Positions 15,408 to 23,488 of a stretch of 64,000 nt of DNA are shown piece by piece; positions within the stretch are counted from its first letter, which is position 1; the number at the start of each line of letters is the position of its first letter. The stretch is from Phytohabitans sp036906915 (lineage in GTDB: Bacteria > Actinomycetota > Actinomycetes > Mycobacteriales > Micromonosporaceae): NCBI RefSeq assembly GCF_036906915.1, contig NZ_JBAKHX010000009.1:62001-126000 (forward strand), read 5' to 3'. The notes under the pieces are model-generated. The model was not told the DNA's origin. It did no database searches and saw only the letters and a list, made by a program, of their open reading frames with translations. The translations under genes and the position numbers were made by a program.

Positions 15408-15803
15408 TCAGGCGGCGACGGGTTCGCGGTCGGTGGCGCGGTCGGCCCCGGTGCGCTCGGTTTGCTGGTCGAGGTTCATCACCAGGGCCACGCGGTCGGC
15501 GGTGAGCTTCATTGTGGTCCGCATGGCCTCGTCGCGGTCGGTCCATGCCTCGGCGGTGATGCGGGAGGCGGTGACCTGCACGCGGTGCCCCTTGCGTAGC
15601 CGGGTGGCGGCGTTCTCGGCTGGCTTGCCCCAGATGGTGACCTCAAAGGCGGTGGTGTCGCCGTCGCGCCAGCCTCCGTTGCCGTCCGGGATGCGCGCGG
15701 TGCTCAGCAGGCGGAAGCTGCACACGCTCTTGCCGGTGGGGGTGATGCGCAGTTCGGGGGCGGTGGCGATGTTGCCTTCCACGTCGATGCGGATGCTGGA
15801 CAT
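15408..15803 (-). CDS. ssb: Single-stranded DNA-binding protein
   Basis: 131 aa. Typical SSB OB-fold: RIDVEGNIATAPELRITPTG, VCSFRLLSTARI, TTAFEVTIWGKPAENAATRL, GHRVQVTASRITAEAW. The acidic C-terminal tip of chromosomal SSB is absent (ends TDREPVAA), as in many plasmid or phage SSBs. A GAGGAGGG ribosome site precedes ATG 15803. It coats ssDNA in replication or conjugative transfer. Own promoter and leader (copy 6), own terminator. Confidence 0.9.
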   Translation of the reverse strand: MSSIRIDVEGNIATAPELRITPTGKSVCSFRLLSTARIPDGNGGWRDGDTTAFEVTIWGKPAENAATRLRKGHRVQVTASRITAEAWTDRDEAMRTTMKLTADRVALVMNLDQQTERTGADRATDREPVAA

Positions 15804-15832
15804 TGTCCCTCCTCGGGTTTGGGGTTCCTGTG

Positions 15833-15901
15833 GAGCGTTTCGGGTTTGCCGTCCCGTCCCGCTCTGCTTTAATTGTACCCTACTAGCCTGCTTGGTGGCA
15901 A
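15833..15901 (-). promoter_or_regulatory. TACAAT promoter plus hairpin leader, copy 6 (ssb)
   Basis: -35 TTGCCA (15896-15901), 18 bp, TACAAT (15872-15877). Hairpin 15833-15864: GAGCG/CGCUC, GGA/AAA internal loop, CGGG/CCCG, ACGGCAAA loop. Confidence 0.85.
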
Positions 15902-16105
15902 CTCCGGAACCGGTGTTTAGCTGGGAAAACGGCGCTCGGTGAGGCGCGCGGGAGGCTGGACCACACGTACCGTGGCGCGGTTCGTGGGCACGCGGACGTG
16001 ACGGCCGGTCGGACCTGGCCGCGTACGGCTGGCCGGGCGGGGTTCCACCCATTTCCCCGGCCGGCCGGCAAAAAGCGCATTGCGGGGCGCCGTGGAGGCC
16101 CAGAA

Positions 16106-16189
16106 GTCAAGCCCGCCCCCGGATCAGGGCGAAAAGAATCTTGGCCGCTCTTTGCCAAGATTCTTTTCGACCCCGGGGGCGGGCTTGAC
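16106..16189. repeat. 84-bp nested palindrome, left copy
   Basis: Outer 17-bp arms GTCAAGCCCGCCCCCGG (16106-16122) and its exact complement (16173-16189); inner 16-bp arms CGAAAAGAATCTTGGC and complement around CGCTCTTT. The AT-rich inner arms stand out in this GC-rich DNA. It could be an origin, a single-strand initiation site or a recombination site. It lies in a non-coding stretch (15902-16402). Confidence 0.75.
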
Positions 16190-16352
16190 TGGCGGGCCGG
16201 GCGCCCCACAATGGGCTGCCGGCTGGGTGGTGAAATGGCCGCCGCGGCGGCGTCAGCCGCGGCGGCGGGAAGCGCAGCGCCGCCCGTCAGGGCGGCTCCG
16301 GTTTGTGTCGCCCGGCTCTCGGGCGGCTGTCCTGGCTTGGACGTGAGCGTGC

Positions 16353-16386
16353 GGGTGGCCCGGCACCGGCCGGTGCCGGGCCACCC
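16353..16386. repeat. 34-bp perfect palindrome, left copy
   Basis: GGGTGGCCCGGCACCGG followed by its exact complement with no loop. In the right copy the same sequence lies just below the parB-like stop, so it is probably a terminator; here it follows only a gene fragment. Confidence 0.7.
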
Positions 16387-16402
16387 GTCTGGGGAAGGAC
16401 TG

Positions 16403-16465
16403 TTACGCGGGCGCGTACTCGTTGGCGAGGGCGCTGGCGTCCTCGGGCACCAGCTCAACCAGGTC
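16403..16465 (-). pseudogene. 3' fragment of the parB-like gene
   Basis: The last residues LVELVPEDASALANEYAPA and stop are present in the same frame as in the full gene, but the match ends at 16465 and nothing of the gene lies beyond. It is a duplication scar. Confidence 0.75.
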
Positions 16466-16490
16466 CGGGCGCCCCCGCGTTGAGCGACGG

Positions 16491-17195
16491 TCAGGGCCTG
16501 CTTGGGGGCAGGGGGGTTCGCTCGTCGTGCTCTGGCGGCACCAGGGCTGAGAGGGTGGCGCGTTCGCGAATGAGCAGTTGCTCCCGCTCGCGCAGGGCGG
16601 CTATCTGCTCGCGAGTCTTCGCCAAGGCTCGGCCTGCGTCGGCCCAGTACCCGGCCGCCACCTGGCGGCCGGCTGCGGTGCGCAGTTCGGCGAGGTCGGT
16701 CGGGGGCAAGCCGGCCCAGTGACGTGCCAGGGCCGCCAGGACGGAGGCGACCCGTGTCGCGGTCGCGTCCGGTGCCGGCACGGCGCGGCCGTCGAGGTCC
16801 CGGTGGACGCCGATGCCGAGCTTGTGGGCGCGGATCGGTCGGTCGACGCCGAGGTAGGCCTTGGCGATCGTGACGATGGTGCCGCCGAGCAGTTGTACGC
16901 CGTTGACGGTGGGCCGGTTGCGCCTCGTGAGTCGGTCCCAGTCGGCGAAGCGGTGCGGTTTGACGGACGGGTCGCGGTCGCCATACCTGATGGCGAGGCG
17001 GCCGCTGTCGAGTGTGAAGGGCTCGATGTTGTCGGTGTACTCGTAGTACGCGGTTTCGATGTGCGGGGCGACGACGATGACGCCGTCGAAGCGGGCGGCG
17101 GTGAGTTGGTAGCGGGTTTCGGCGGTGGCGAAGTCGTGGTCGTACGTGCCGTTCATGCTGCTGTAGCCCGGCACCTCGAGGGTGAGCGCTGGCAC
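16491..17195 (-). CDS. Hypothetical protein, longer paralogue of 9280-9807
   Basis: 234 aa from GTG 17195. The first 175 residues match the 9280 protein in layout (VPGYSSMNG, RYQLTAARFDGVIVVAP, GRLAIRYGD, RPTVNGVQLLGG). The extra C-terminal 60 residues (ALAKTREQIAALREREQLL) look like a coiled coil. Both paralogues lie directly below a double-hairpin element. Confidence 0.7.
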   Translation of the reverse strand: MPALTLEVPGYSSMNGTYDHDFATAETRYQLTAARFDGVIVVAPHIETAYYEYTDNIEPFTLDSGRLAIRYGDRDPSVKPHRFADWDRLTRRNRPTVNGVQLLGGTIVTIAKAYLGVDRPIRAHKLGIGVHRDLDGRAVPAPDATATRVASVLAALARHWAGLPPTDLAELRTAAGRQVAAGYWADAGRALAKTREQIAALREREQLLIRERATLSALVPPEHDERTPLPPSRP

Positions 17196-17224
17196 GGTGC
17201 TGCTCCTTGCTGGTGGAAGGGGTG

Positions 17225-17455
17225 ACTGGGGAGCGGCGGCCGGCACGGGTAGCCGGGGGAGCACGAGGGGGTGGCGCGTGAGCGCCCCTCGTTCCGGATC
17301 CGGCGCGCTCGATGCGCGCCGGATCCGGTCACCCGCCCGCGCGGAGCGGGCGCCGCCGGTTCCCGCGCCCGGCCGGGGAAGTGCCGGGGGCAGGGTCGAC
17401 GGGCAGGCTGCGGCGCTCCGCGCGCCCGGCGCTGGGCTCGGGCGCGCGGAGTGAC
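17225..17455 (-). repeat. Conserved double-hairpin intergenic element, copy C
   Basis: The clearest copy: perfect 15-bp arms CCGGATCCGGCGCGC and complement around the ATCGA loop, then a CGAGGGG/CCCCTCG hairpin. Lies between the 17460 stop and the 17195 start. Confidence 0.7.
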
Positions 17456-17459
17456 CGGC

Positions 17460-18953
17460 CTAGTCGGCTGGCCTCTTGGGCGGTCGGGCGCTGCCGAGGA
17501 TGTTGACCTTGGGGGTCATGAGGAGCGGGGCGTCTTCGGGGCCTTTCCAGTGGCCTTGGACGTAGACGCGCTTGCGGAGCTTCCGGCCGGGGCCGTGCGG
17601 CTGTCGCTCACGCCAGAATCCGGGGACATACCAGCGGTGCTGGCTGTAGTCGCGGGTCTTTTCGGCGTTGGGCTTGGCGCGCTGCGGTTTCCTGGGGCGT
17701 AGCCGTACCAGCCGTACCGGTGGCATGGGGCGGCTCTTGCGGGCGTACGCCTTGCGTATGGCCTTGTCGGGCTCGATGTGGCTCTGTTCGGCGTAGGGCT
17801 GGGCGATGAGGAGCCAGGTCGCGATCAGCGTCGCCGAGAGGGTCTGCGCGGTGTCGTCGTCGGCCACGTGCGGGATGTCCCAGCGGAATGCGTTGCCGGT
17901 CATGACGGGAGCGAGCCAACCGATCCGCTCGCGGATCTGCTGCAGCTCGGGACCGCTGGGCTCGGTGGCGCGCATCGCCTCCGGCGTGGTGTGGAAGGTG
18001 ACCCACGTTCCGCCGGGGATGCGTCCCCATTGGACGGCGACGATCGGTACGTCGTGGGGGACGCCGGGCAGGCGCACGGTGCAGACGGCCTCACTCCAGA
18101 TGAGCAGTCCTTCAGTGGCTGGCACCTCGTGTTCGCTGACTTGGACCTCCGGCAGCGTCGCGGCGGCGTGCCGGGCTAGAGCGCTGAAGTCGGAGTCGAT
18201 CCAGTAGAGGGCGGCGTGTTCGGTGTGGGCGCCCATCAGGCTGGCGTAGTCGGCGACCGGCGCCGTGTAGGGCCACGCGATCGCGACGGCGGCGCGATCG
18301 TCGGGCGCGCCGGGCACCAGGTGCGCGGGGATGATGGCTGTGCCGCGCCGCATGGCGGCCACGACATCGTCTGTGGAGTGCTGGCGCCAGTACCGGGCGA
18401 GGCCGTCGCGGATCTTGGGGAAGTGGGTGGGGCGCAGGCGGTGCGCCGGGCCGGTCTGCCCGGTGGCCGGCGGCGTTGGCGACGGCCGGAGGGGGCGACG
18501 GTGGCGCGGGCCGGACGCGATGAGCAGGCGGTGGAGTTCTGCCCAGTAGGGCGCGGCTTGCTCGACCACGGGGGAGGAGTACAAGTCGCCGACTCGGCGC
18601 AACGCGCGGCGGGTGAGGCCGGCTGCGTCGCGGGCCTCGATCAGGCGCGCGCACGGGGTGCAGGTGCTCCAATGCCGGCCCAACTCCCGTTGCAGCATCG
18701 GCTCTTCGTCGCGTGGGTCAACCACGATGATGGCCGGCGGCTCGAACTCGTAGCTCCAAACCGGGTTGGAGGAGGAGCAAAAGTCGCAGACGAAAGCCGC
18801 GTCGGGCATCTCCTCCAGTGGTACGGGGTCGGGCGTGTGGCCGTCCGCCGGTGGCCGGGGATGGATGAAGCGGCGGTGGCCGTCGACGCTGGCAAGGTTG
18901 AGCACCGCGCGGCAGATACGGCACGCGTGGGCGCCGGGATCGGTGATGGTCAC
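17460..18953 (-). CDS. Large hypothetical protein with two Cys-based metal sites
   Basis: 497 aa from GTG 18953. N-terminus: ACRICRAVLNLASVDGHRRF with a later HP, a C2H2-like finger; then VCDFCSSSNP and STCTPCARLIEARD, a second possible site. The middle (about 220-400) is a mixed alpha-beta body (IVAVQWGRIPGGTWVTFHTT, WLAPVMTGNAFRWDIPHV). The C-terminus is very basic with Trp/Tyr (HRWYVPGFWRERQPHG, VYVQGHWKGP). It probably binds nucleic acid. I do not recognise the family. A 13-bp-arm terminator separates it from the gene upstream. Confidence 0.7.
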   Translation of the reverse strand: MTITDPGAHACRICRAVLNLASVDGHRRFIHPRPPADGHTPDPVPLEEMPDAAFVCDFCSSSNPVWSYEFEPPAIIVVDPRDEEPMLQRELGRHWSTCTPCARLIEARDAAGLTRRALRRVGDLYSSPVVEQAAPYWAELHRLLIASGPRHRRPLRPSPTPPATGQTGPAHRLRPTHFPKIRDGLARYWRQHSTDDVVAAMRRGTAIIPAHLVPGAPDDRAAVAIAWPYTAPVADYASLMGAHTEHAALYWIDSDFSALARHAAATLPEVQVSEHEVPATEGLLIWSEAVCTVRLPGVPHDVPIVAVQWGRIPGGTWVTFHTTPEAMRATEPSGPELQQIRERIGWLAPVMTGNAFRWDIPHVADDDTAQTLSATLIATWLLIAQPYAEQSHIEPDKAIRKAYARKSRPMPPVRLVRLRPRKPQRAKPNAEKTRDYSQHRWYVPGFWRERQPHGPGRKLRKRVYVQGHWKGPEDAPLLMTPKVNILGSARPPKRPAD

Positions 18954-18989
18954 TGTTCCAGATCTCCACTTGGGCGTGTTGGGGTGCCC

Positions 18990-19017
18990 GGGGGTGCCCG
19001 CCTCGGCGGGCACCCCC
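18990..19017 (-). terminator. Terminator hairpin
   Basis: 13-bp perfect arms GGGGGTGCCCGCC and GGCGGGCACCCCC around TC, below the 19086 stop. Confidence 0.8.
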
Positions 19018-19085
19018 GGTGATCACGGTTGGGGGTGTGTCTCGTCGGGGGCCTGAGGGGCGCGCGGGTGTGCCGCGTGCCCCCG

Positions 19086-19367
19086 TCAGTCGGCGAACTC
19101 GTAGGCGAACGGGACCCGCTCGGCGAGGTATGCGACGGCGGCCGCCGGGCGCGTGAAGCGCTCCTCGTGCGCGTCGTCGGGCAGGAATCCGTCGCTGCGG
19201 TCGATGCGCCACGTGGTTGGGTCCTCGTCGTCGCGCGTGAGGGCCACTACGCAGAAATCGCCGTCCCAGGCGCGGGCCTCGTCGGCGTCCATCTCCGCGT
19301 ACACCTGGTTAGTGATGTCGTAGCCGCCTTTGCAGAACTGCATGCTCAGCCGTAGGGGGGCACTCAT
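19086..19367 (-). CDS. Small hypothetical protein, paralogue of 13763-14050
   Basis: 93 aa. Same landmarks as its paralogue (MQFCKGGYDIT, YAEMDADEARAW, FCVVALTRDD, WRIDRSDGFLPDDAHEE). Second gene of the unit starting at 19858. Confidence 0.65.
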   Translation of the reverse strand: MSAPLRLSMQFCKGGYDITNQVYAEMDADEARAWDGDFCVVALTRDDEDPTTWRIDRSDGFLPDDAHEERFTRPAAAVAYLAERVPFAYEFAD

Positions 19368-19453
19368 CGAAGGTCACCTTTCGAAGTGGTCGCCCGCCTC
19401 GCCGGTGGCCGGAGTCGAGTCACGGCCACCGACGAGGGACTTAGGGGCAGGGA

Positions 19454-19858
19454 TCAGGCGCCGGTGCTGGGCGCGGCTTCTTGCTCGCTGATCACGCGGT
19501 GGGCGGCCTCGGCCAGCAGATCGACGATCGGGCGATCCCAGGTGAACTCATACGGCGCGGGCCGCCCGTCGACCTCGACCTCGTAGATCGGCGTGGTGAG
19601 CAGGAACGGATCGGGGCTGCCCTTGATCACCACGACGACGCCAGCGACCGCGATGCGGTGCTTGGTGCGCCGGGCGGTGACCGGCGCGGTCGGCGCGGTC
19701 AGCAGGAGGGTCATCATGTCGGGCTTGGCGCCGAGCATCTGGCCGAGTCGCTGTCCGACCGCGCGGGTGAAGGTGGCCGGCGCGAGATCGCCGGGCTGGG
19801 GTTCCGCGCTGATGTCGATGGCGAGCGGGTACCGGGGTTCGGGGTGCTCACGCTGCAT
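19454..19858 (-). CDS. 134-aa hypothetical protein, paralogue of 14141-14545
   Basis: Same length and layout as its paralogue (HRIAVAGVVVVIKGSPD, YEVEVDGRPAPYEF, PIVDLLAEAAHRVI). Own promoter and leader (copy 7). Divergence from the paralogue is considerable, so this duplication is old compared with the 645-bp repeat. Confidence 0.65.
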   Translation of the reverse strand: MQREHPEPRYPLAIDISAEPQPGDLAPATFTRAVGQRLGQMLGAKPDMMTLLLTAPTAPVTARRTKHRIAVAGVVVVIKGSPDPFLLTTPIYEVEVDGRPAPYEFTWDRPIVDLLAEAAHRVISEQEAAPSTGA

Positions 19859-19890
19859 GCCGGTTGTCCTTTCGGTGGAGGGTTCCTGTC

Positions 19891-19960
19891 GAGCGCTTCG
19901 GGTTTGCCGTCCCGTCCCGCTCTGCTTTTAATTGTACCCTACTAATCCGGGGTGTGTCAA
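19891..19960 (-). promoter_or_regulatory. TACAAT promoter plus hairpin leader, copy 7
   Basis: -35 TTGACA (19955-19960), 18 bp, TACAAT (19931-19936). Hairpin 19891-19922: GAGCG/CGCUC, GGA/AAG internal loop, CGGG/CCCG, ACGGCAAA loop. Confidence 0.85.
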
Positions 19961-19998
19961 CGCTGGCTGTGCCGACACACCCCGCGTGAGCAGGTGAT

Positions 19999-20256
19999 TC
20001 AGTCGGTGAACCACGCGGCCGCGCGCTGGGCGAGGGCCAGGGCCTCGGCGGGGTCGTTGTGCCATGCCTCCACCGCGTTGCCGGCCAGAAGCGGGGAGCG
20101 GGTGTCGCGCACGTCGACCGAGTAGCCGTGCTGCTCGGCGTACACGCTCAGGCGCATCGGGCCAGCCGTGCGCGTCACTCCGGCGTCGTGGGGCAGGCGC
20201 TGCCATCCGGTCGCCGCGCTGGCGGTGCGCAGTGCGTAGGCGTTGATGAGGCTCAT
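19999..20256 (-). CDS. Small hypothetical protein
   Basis: 85 aa from ATG 20256 (MSLINAYALRTASAATGWQR; later VEAWHNDPAEALALAQRAA). Downstream of the 178-aa gene on the same strand. No family. Confidence 0.55.
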   Translation of the reverse strand: MSLINAYALRTASAATGWQRLPHDAGVTRTAGPMRLSVYAEQHGYSVDVRDTRSPLLAGNAVEAWHNDPAEALALAQRAAAWFTD

Positions 20257-20289
20257 CGGGGCTCCATTCTCCGCCGGTGGCGGGCGCGT

Positions 20290-20826
20290 TCAGGAATGCG
20301 GGTAAGGCTCGCCTGCGCAGGTGCGGTAGTGCTGGCCTGTAGTCGGCACTGTGCACAGCTCGATGACGTCGCCCACGGCGGCCAGGGCCTGCTGGCCTGC
20401 GTATCCCTCGTTCACGAAGCCGAGATAGCGGCCGGCGGGGGTATAGATGAGCCATCCGCGTTTGGGGTTGCCGTCGTCGCCGTTGGGTGCGCTGACCTTG
20501 ACGGCGTAGGGCCGGCCGGCGGGCGCGGTTTCGTGGCGGATCACGGTCAGGCTGCCGAGCGTCGGGTACTCGCGGTAGTCGCATTCCCAGCGGCTGACGA
20601 ACTCCTCGGCGGCGCTTCGGCGGTGGAAGAAGGAGGTCTCACGGCGAAGGTCGCGGCCGTCGATGGTGTGTTCGTGGGTGAGCACGTGGGCGGCGATTTC
20701 GGGGGCGCATCGGACGATCGCGTCGACGATGATCGAGACAACGATGCTGTGGGTCGGGTAGTGGAAGACGTGCAGTTCATGGGAGGCGGTGGCCTGCGGC
20801 GGCGCGATGGTCGCTGGCTCGGTCAC
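20290..20826 (-). CDS. 178-aa hypothetical protein, paralogue of 14686-15225
   Basis: From GTG 20826. Shared ELHVFHYPTHSIVVSIIV, HEHTIDGRDLRR, GNPKRGWLIYTPAGRYLG and FVNEGYAGQQAL. Own promoter and leader (copy 8), which is part of the 645-bp repeat; in the left repeat the same promoter drives ssb instead. Confidence 0.65.
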   Translation of the reverse strand: MTEPATIAPPQATASHELHVFHYPTHSIVVSIIVDAIVRCAPEIAAHVLTHEHTIDGRDLRRETSFFHRRSAAEEFVSRWECDYREYPTLGSLTVIRHETAPAGRPYAVKVSAPNGDDGNPKRGWLIYTPAGRYLGFVNEGYAGQQALAAVGDVIELCTVPTTGQHYRTCAGEPYPHS

Positions 20827-20857
20827 GGTATGGCCTTTCTGGCGAGGGGTTCCTGTG

Positions 20858-20926
20858 GAGCGTTTCGGGTTTGCCGTCCCGTCCCGCTCTGCTTTAATTG
20901 TACCCTACTAGCCTGCTTGGTGGCAA
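20858..20926 (-). promoter_or_regulatory. TACAAT promoter plus hairpin leader, copy 8
   Basis: Identical to copy 6: TTGCCA (20921-20926), 18 bp, TACAAT (20897-20902), hairpin 20858-20889. Confidence 0.85.
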
Positions 20927-21130
20927 CTCCGGAACCGGTGTTTAGCTGGGAAAACGGCGCTCGGTGAGGCGCGCGGGAGGCTGGACCACACGTACCGTGG
21001 CGCGGTTCGTGGGCACGCGGACGTGACGGCCGGTCGGACCTGGCCGCGTACGGCTGGCCGGGCGGGGTTCCACCCATTTCCCCGGCCGGCCGGCAAAAAG
21101 CGCATTGCGGGGCGCCGTGGAGGCCCAGAA

Positions 21131-21214
21131 GTCAAGCCCGCCCCCGGATCAGGGCGAAAAGAATCTTGGCCGCTCTTTGCCAAGATTCTTTTCGACCCCG
21201 GGGGCGGGCTTGAC
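21131..21214. repeat. 84-bp nested palindrome, right copy
   Basis: Same as 16106-16189. The 20927-21377 stretch around it has no gene. Confidence 0.75.
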
Positions 21215-21377
21215 TGGCGGGCCGGGCGCCCCACAATGGGCTGCCGGCTGGGTGGTGAAATGGCCGCCGCGGCGGCGTCAGCCGCGGCGGCGGGAAGCGC
21301 AGCGCCGCCCGTCAGGGCGGCTCCGGTTTGTGTCGCCCGGCTCTCGGGCGGCTGTCCTGGCTTGGACGTGAGCGTGC

Positions 21378-21411
21378 GGGTGGCCCGGCACCGGCCGGTG
21401 CCGGGCCACCC
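21378..21411 (-). terminator. 34-bp perfect palindrome below parB-like gene
   Basis: Same as 16353-16386; starts 16 bases past the parB-like stop, so probably its terminator. Confidence 0.7.
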
Positions 21412-21427
21412 GTCTGGGGAAGGACTG

Positions 21428-23449
21428 TTACGCGGGCGCGTACTCGTTGGCGAGGGCGCTGGCGTCCTCGGGCACCAGCTCGACCAGGTCGTCGCGGTTG
21501 ATCGGGTCGGCCGGTTCGGGTGCCTCGGTGGTGACCGGCTTGGGGTCGCGGTGGGCGTCGGCCGGGTCCTGGTCGTGCGGCTCGTGGTCGTCCGGCTCGG
21601 GTTCCGTCTCGACCGTGTGCGACGGCGCATCGGCGTTCGGGGCGTGCTGGTGCTCCTGGTCGGTATGCGGGTCGGCGGGTTGGTCGCCGGGGTCCTGCTC
21701 GGCGCTGACGCCGGCGATCGGGTCCGCTGCGGCCGTCTGGGTGTCGGTGAGGTCCTCGGTGTCCTCGTCCTCCTCGGTGGCGGCGCGATCCTTGGTGGCG
21801 TTGTCGATGACCATCTGCTCGACCGGATCGAGGTCGTAGCCGACCGTGGCCAGGAACGCGAGCCATCGGGCGGTGCCGCTGTTGTTGTGCCGCCACGTCT
21901 CGTGCGTGATCTCGTTCTCGTGGGCGGCGGCGACGGCGGCGAGGGCGTAGACGATGCACCTTGCGTCGTTGGCCGACGCGGGCACGATGGCCAGGTCGTG
22001 ACGGTTGGTCTTGGTGCCGAGGAAGTCGTCGAGCAGCGGCGCGTCCTTCTGTACCCACCGGCCGATGAAGTGAGGCCGGGACACCATCGTCTCGGCGACG
22101 TAGCGGGCCGCGCCCTTGATGCTCTTGCGGGCGAACAGGGTGGTGAGCCATTTGCGGCGTACCTCGTTGGCGGCCTTCATCGCCTTGTTGTTGGCGATCA
22201 CCGTGCGGCGCTCGGCCTTCTGCTGGTCGCTCATCGGGCCGGTGACGCTCCGGCTGCCGCCGTAGCGGTCGGTGTGCTTGTGCTTGCGCCAGTTGGTGCA
22301 GTACACCGACTCGCGGAAGCCGTTGAAGATGCGCTCGATGGCGACGGCGTGGCCGGGGCACTCGGCGTGGTTTTCCGGGGTGACCGGTTGCCGGTCGTGC
22401 ATGAGTTCACTGATCCGCTTGCGCTCCGGGTGGTGGCCGTAGAGGTCGTCGCCGGTCAGGACGGTGATCCCGGCGTCGGTCAGCTCCTGGATGCGGGCCT
22501 GCCGCTGCTGAGCCTCCTTGCGCTCGTCGCGCTCCTGGGTAGCGGCCTTGTCGAAGGCGATGGGGCCGTTCTCGGCGGACTTGAGTAGGCGGGCCACGGC
22601 GTCGTTGTCGTCGGCGAAGTCGGCGACCACGGCGGCCTGGTGCAGGTCGAGTCCGTAGGTCTTGACCTTGGTGGCGGTGTCGGTGTCGATACCGGCGACG
22701 GCGAGGGCGTCTTTGACCTGTGGCCGCTTGTAGCCGGTCCGCTTGGCGATCTGGTACTCGGTGAGTCCGGCGAGCGCCAGTTGCTGGATGCCGCGTGCTT
22801 CCTCGACGCTGCTGAGTTGGCGGCGGTGCACACCGGTGCGCAGCATGGTCACGATCTGGGCGGCGCGGTCGGCCAGGTCCGGACGAATCATCGCCGGGAT
22901 GTGGCTCAGGTCGGCGCGGGTCTTTGCGGCCTCCTGGAAGGACAGCACCCGCTCATGACCGTCGATGATGAGGTACCCGGTGCCTTCCGGGTGGTCCGTG
23001 ACGATGATCGGGTACAGCAGTCCGGCAACGCCGTCGGTCTTGAGGTTGGCGACCAGGCCGGGGTTCGGCTTGGCCTCGTCCCGCACGTTGTCGGGGTGTG
23101 CGAGCAGGTCGTCGACGGACAGCATGTCGGACTCGCCGACCGGGGCGTCCTGCTCGGTGGCGTCGGCCTGCTCGGTGGCGTCGGCCTGCTCGGTGGCGTC
23201 GGCCTGCTCGGTGGCGTCGGCCTGCTCGGTGGCGTCGGCCTGCTCGGTGGCGTCGGCCTGCTCGGTGGCGTCGGCCTGCTCGGTGGCGTCGGCCTCGACC
23301 GGCGCGGCCTCGTCGGTGTCGATCTGGTCGGCGGGCTCGACGGACTGGTTGACCGACGCGGTGTCGTCGGTCTCGGCCGGGACCTGCTCGGCGGCCTCGA
23401 CGCGGGCGGTGCGCTTCGTGCGCCGGTGGGCGCGGGTTGCGGTTGCCAC
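21428..23449 (-). CDS. ParB/Spo0J-like nuclease-domain protein
   Basis: 673 aa from GTG 23449, with a GAAGGGAA ribosome site. Residues about 50-100 are eight (EQADAT)n repeats. The ParB N-terminal domain follows: LSVDDLLAHPDNVRDE, YPIIVTDHPEGTGYLIIDGH-ER at the usual box, MIRPDLADRAAQIVTMLRTG, then an HTH (GLTEYQIAKRTGYKRPQV). The second half has CPGHAVAIER, a basic linker and a helical part, ending in a His/Asp/Pro-rich tail. It is over twice the length of a partition ParB. Such long ParB-like proteins are common in the leading regions of conjugative elements as well as in partition loci. No full ParA is next to it. Confidence 0.85.
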   Translation of the reverse strand: MATATRAHRRTKRTARVEAAEQVPAETDDTASVNQSVEPADQIDTDEAAPVEADATEQADATEQADATEQADATEQADATEQADATEQADATEQADATEQDAPVGESDMLSVDDLLAHPDNVRDEAKPNPGLVANLKTDGVAGLLYPIIVTDHPEGTGYLIIDGHERVLSFQEAAKTRADLSHIPAMIRPDLADRAAQIVTMLRTGVHRRQLSSVEEARGIQQLALAGLTEYQIAKRTGYKRPQVKDALAVAGIDTDTATKVKTYGLDLHQAAVVADFADDNDAVARLLKSAENGPIAFDKAATQERDERKEAQQRQARIQELTDAGITVLTGDDLYGHHPERKRISELMHDRQPVTPENHAECPGHAVAIERIFNGFRESVYCTNWRKHKHTDRYGGSRSVTGPMSDQQKAERRTVIANNKAMKAANEVRRKWLTTLFARKSIKGAARYVAETMVSRPHFIGRWVQKDAPLLDDFLGTKTNRHDLAIVPASANDARCIVYALAAVAAAHENEITHETWRHNNSGTARWLAFLATVGYDLDPVEQMVIDNATKDRAATEEDEDTEDLTDTQTAAADPIAGVSAEQDPGDQPADPHTDQEHQHAPNADAPSHTVETEPEPDDHEPHDQDPADAHRDPKPVTTEAPEPADPINRDDLVELVPEDASALANEYAPA
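23150..23293. repeat. 18-bp tandem repeat, 8 units, inside parB-like gene
   Basis: Eight identical head-to-tail units of CTGCTCGGTGGCGTCGGC, encoding EQADAT repeats on the minus strand. Likely variable in length between strains. Confidence 0.9.
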
Positions 23450-23488
23450 TGTTGGCTGTTCCCTTCGTCTGGGGGTTCCTGAGTGCTC

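Larger units (their letters stand above)
15821..16465. repeat. 645-bp direct repeat, left copy
   Basis: Matches 20846-21490 at a constant offset of 5025 with one difference seen (16457 against 21482). It contains promoter and leader copy 6, an 84-bp nested palindrome, a GC palindrome and the last 21 codons of the parB-like gene. Confidence 0.85.
20846..21490. repeat. 645-bp direct repeat, right copy
   Basis: Counterpart of 15821-16465. Here the right end runs into the intact parB-like gene, so this is probably the original copy. Confidence 0.85.

Noticed and set aside
15883..16458. Minus-strand frame over the 645-bp repeat
   Set aside because: Present in both copies only because the sequence is duplicated; low-complexity and lies over the palindromes.
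23150..23293. CRISPR-like array
   Set aside because: Units are contiguous with no spacers and encode a peptide repeat.
22640..23482. Long plus-strand open frame opposite the parB-like gene, rich in GlyLeu repeats
   Set aside because: It is the complement of the EQADAT repeat and GC-rich coding sequence; no start signal and no domain.
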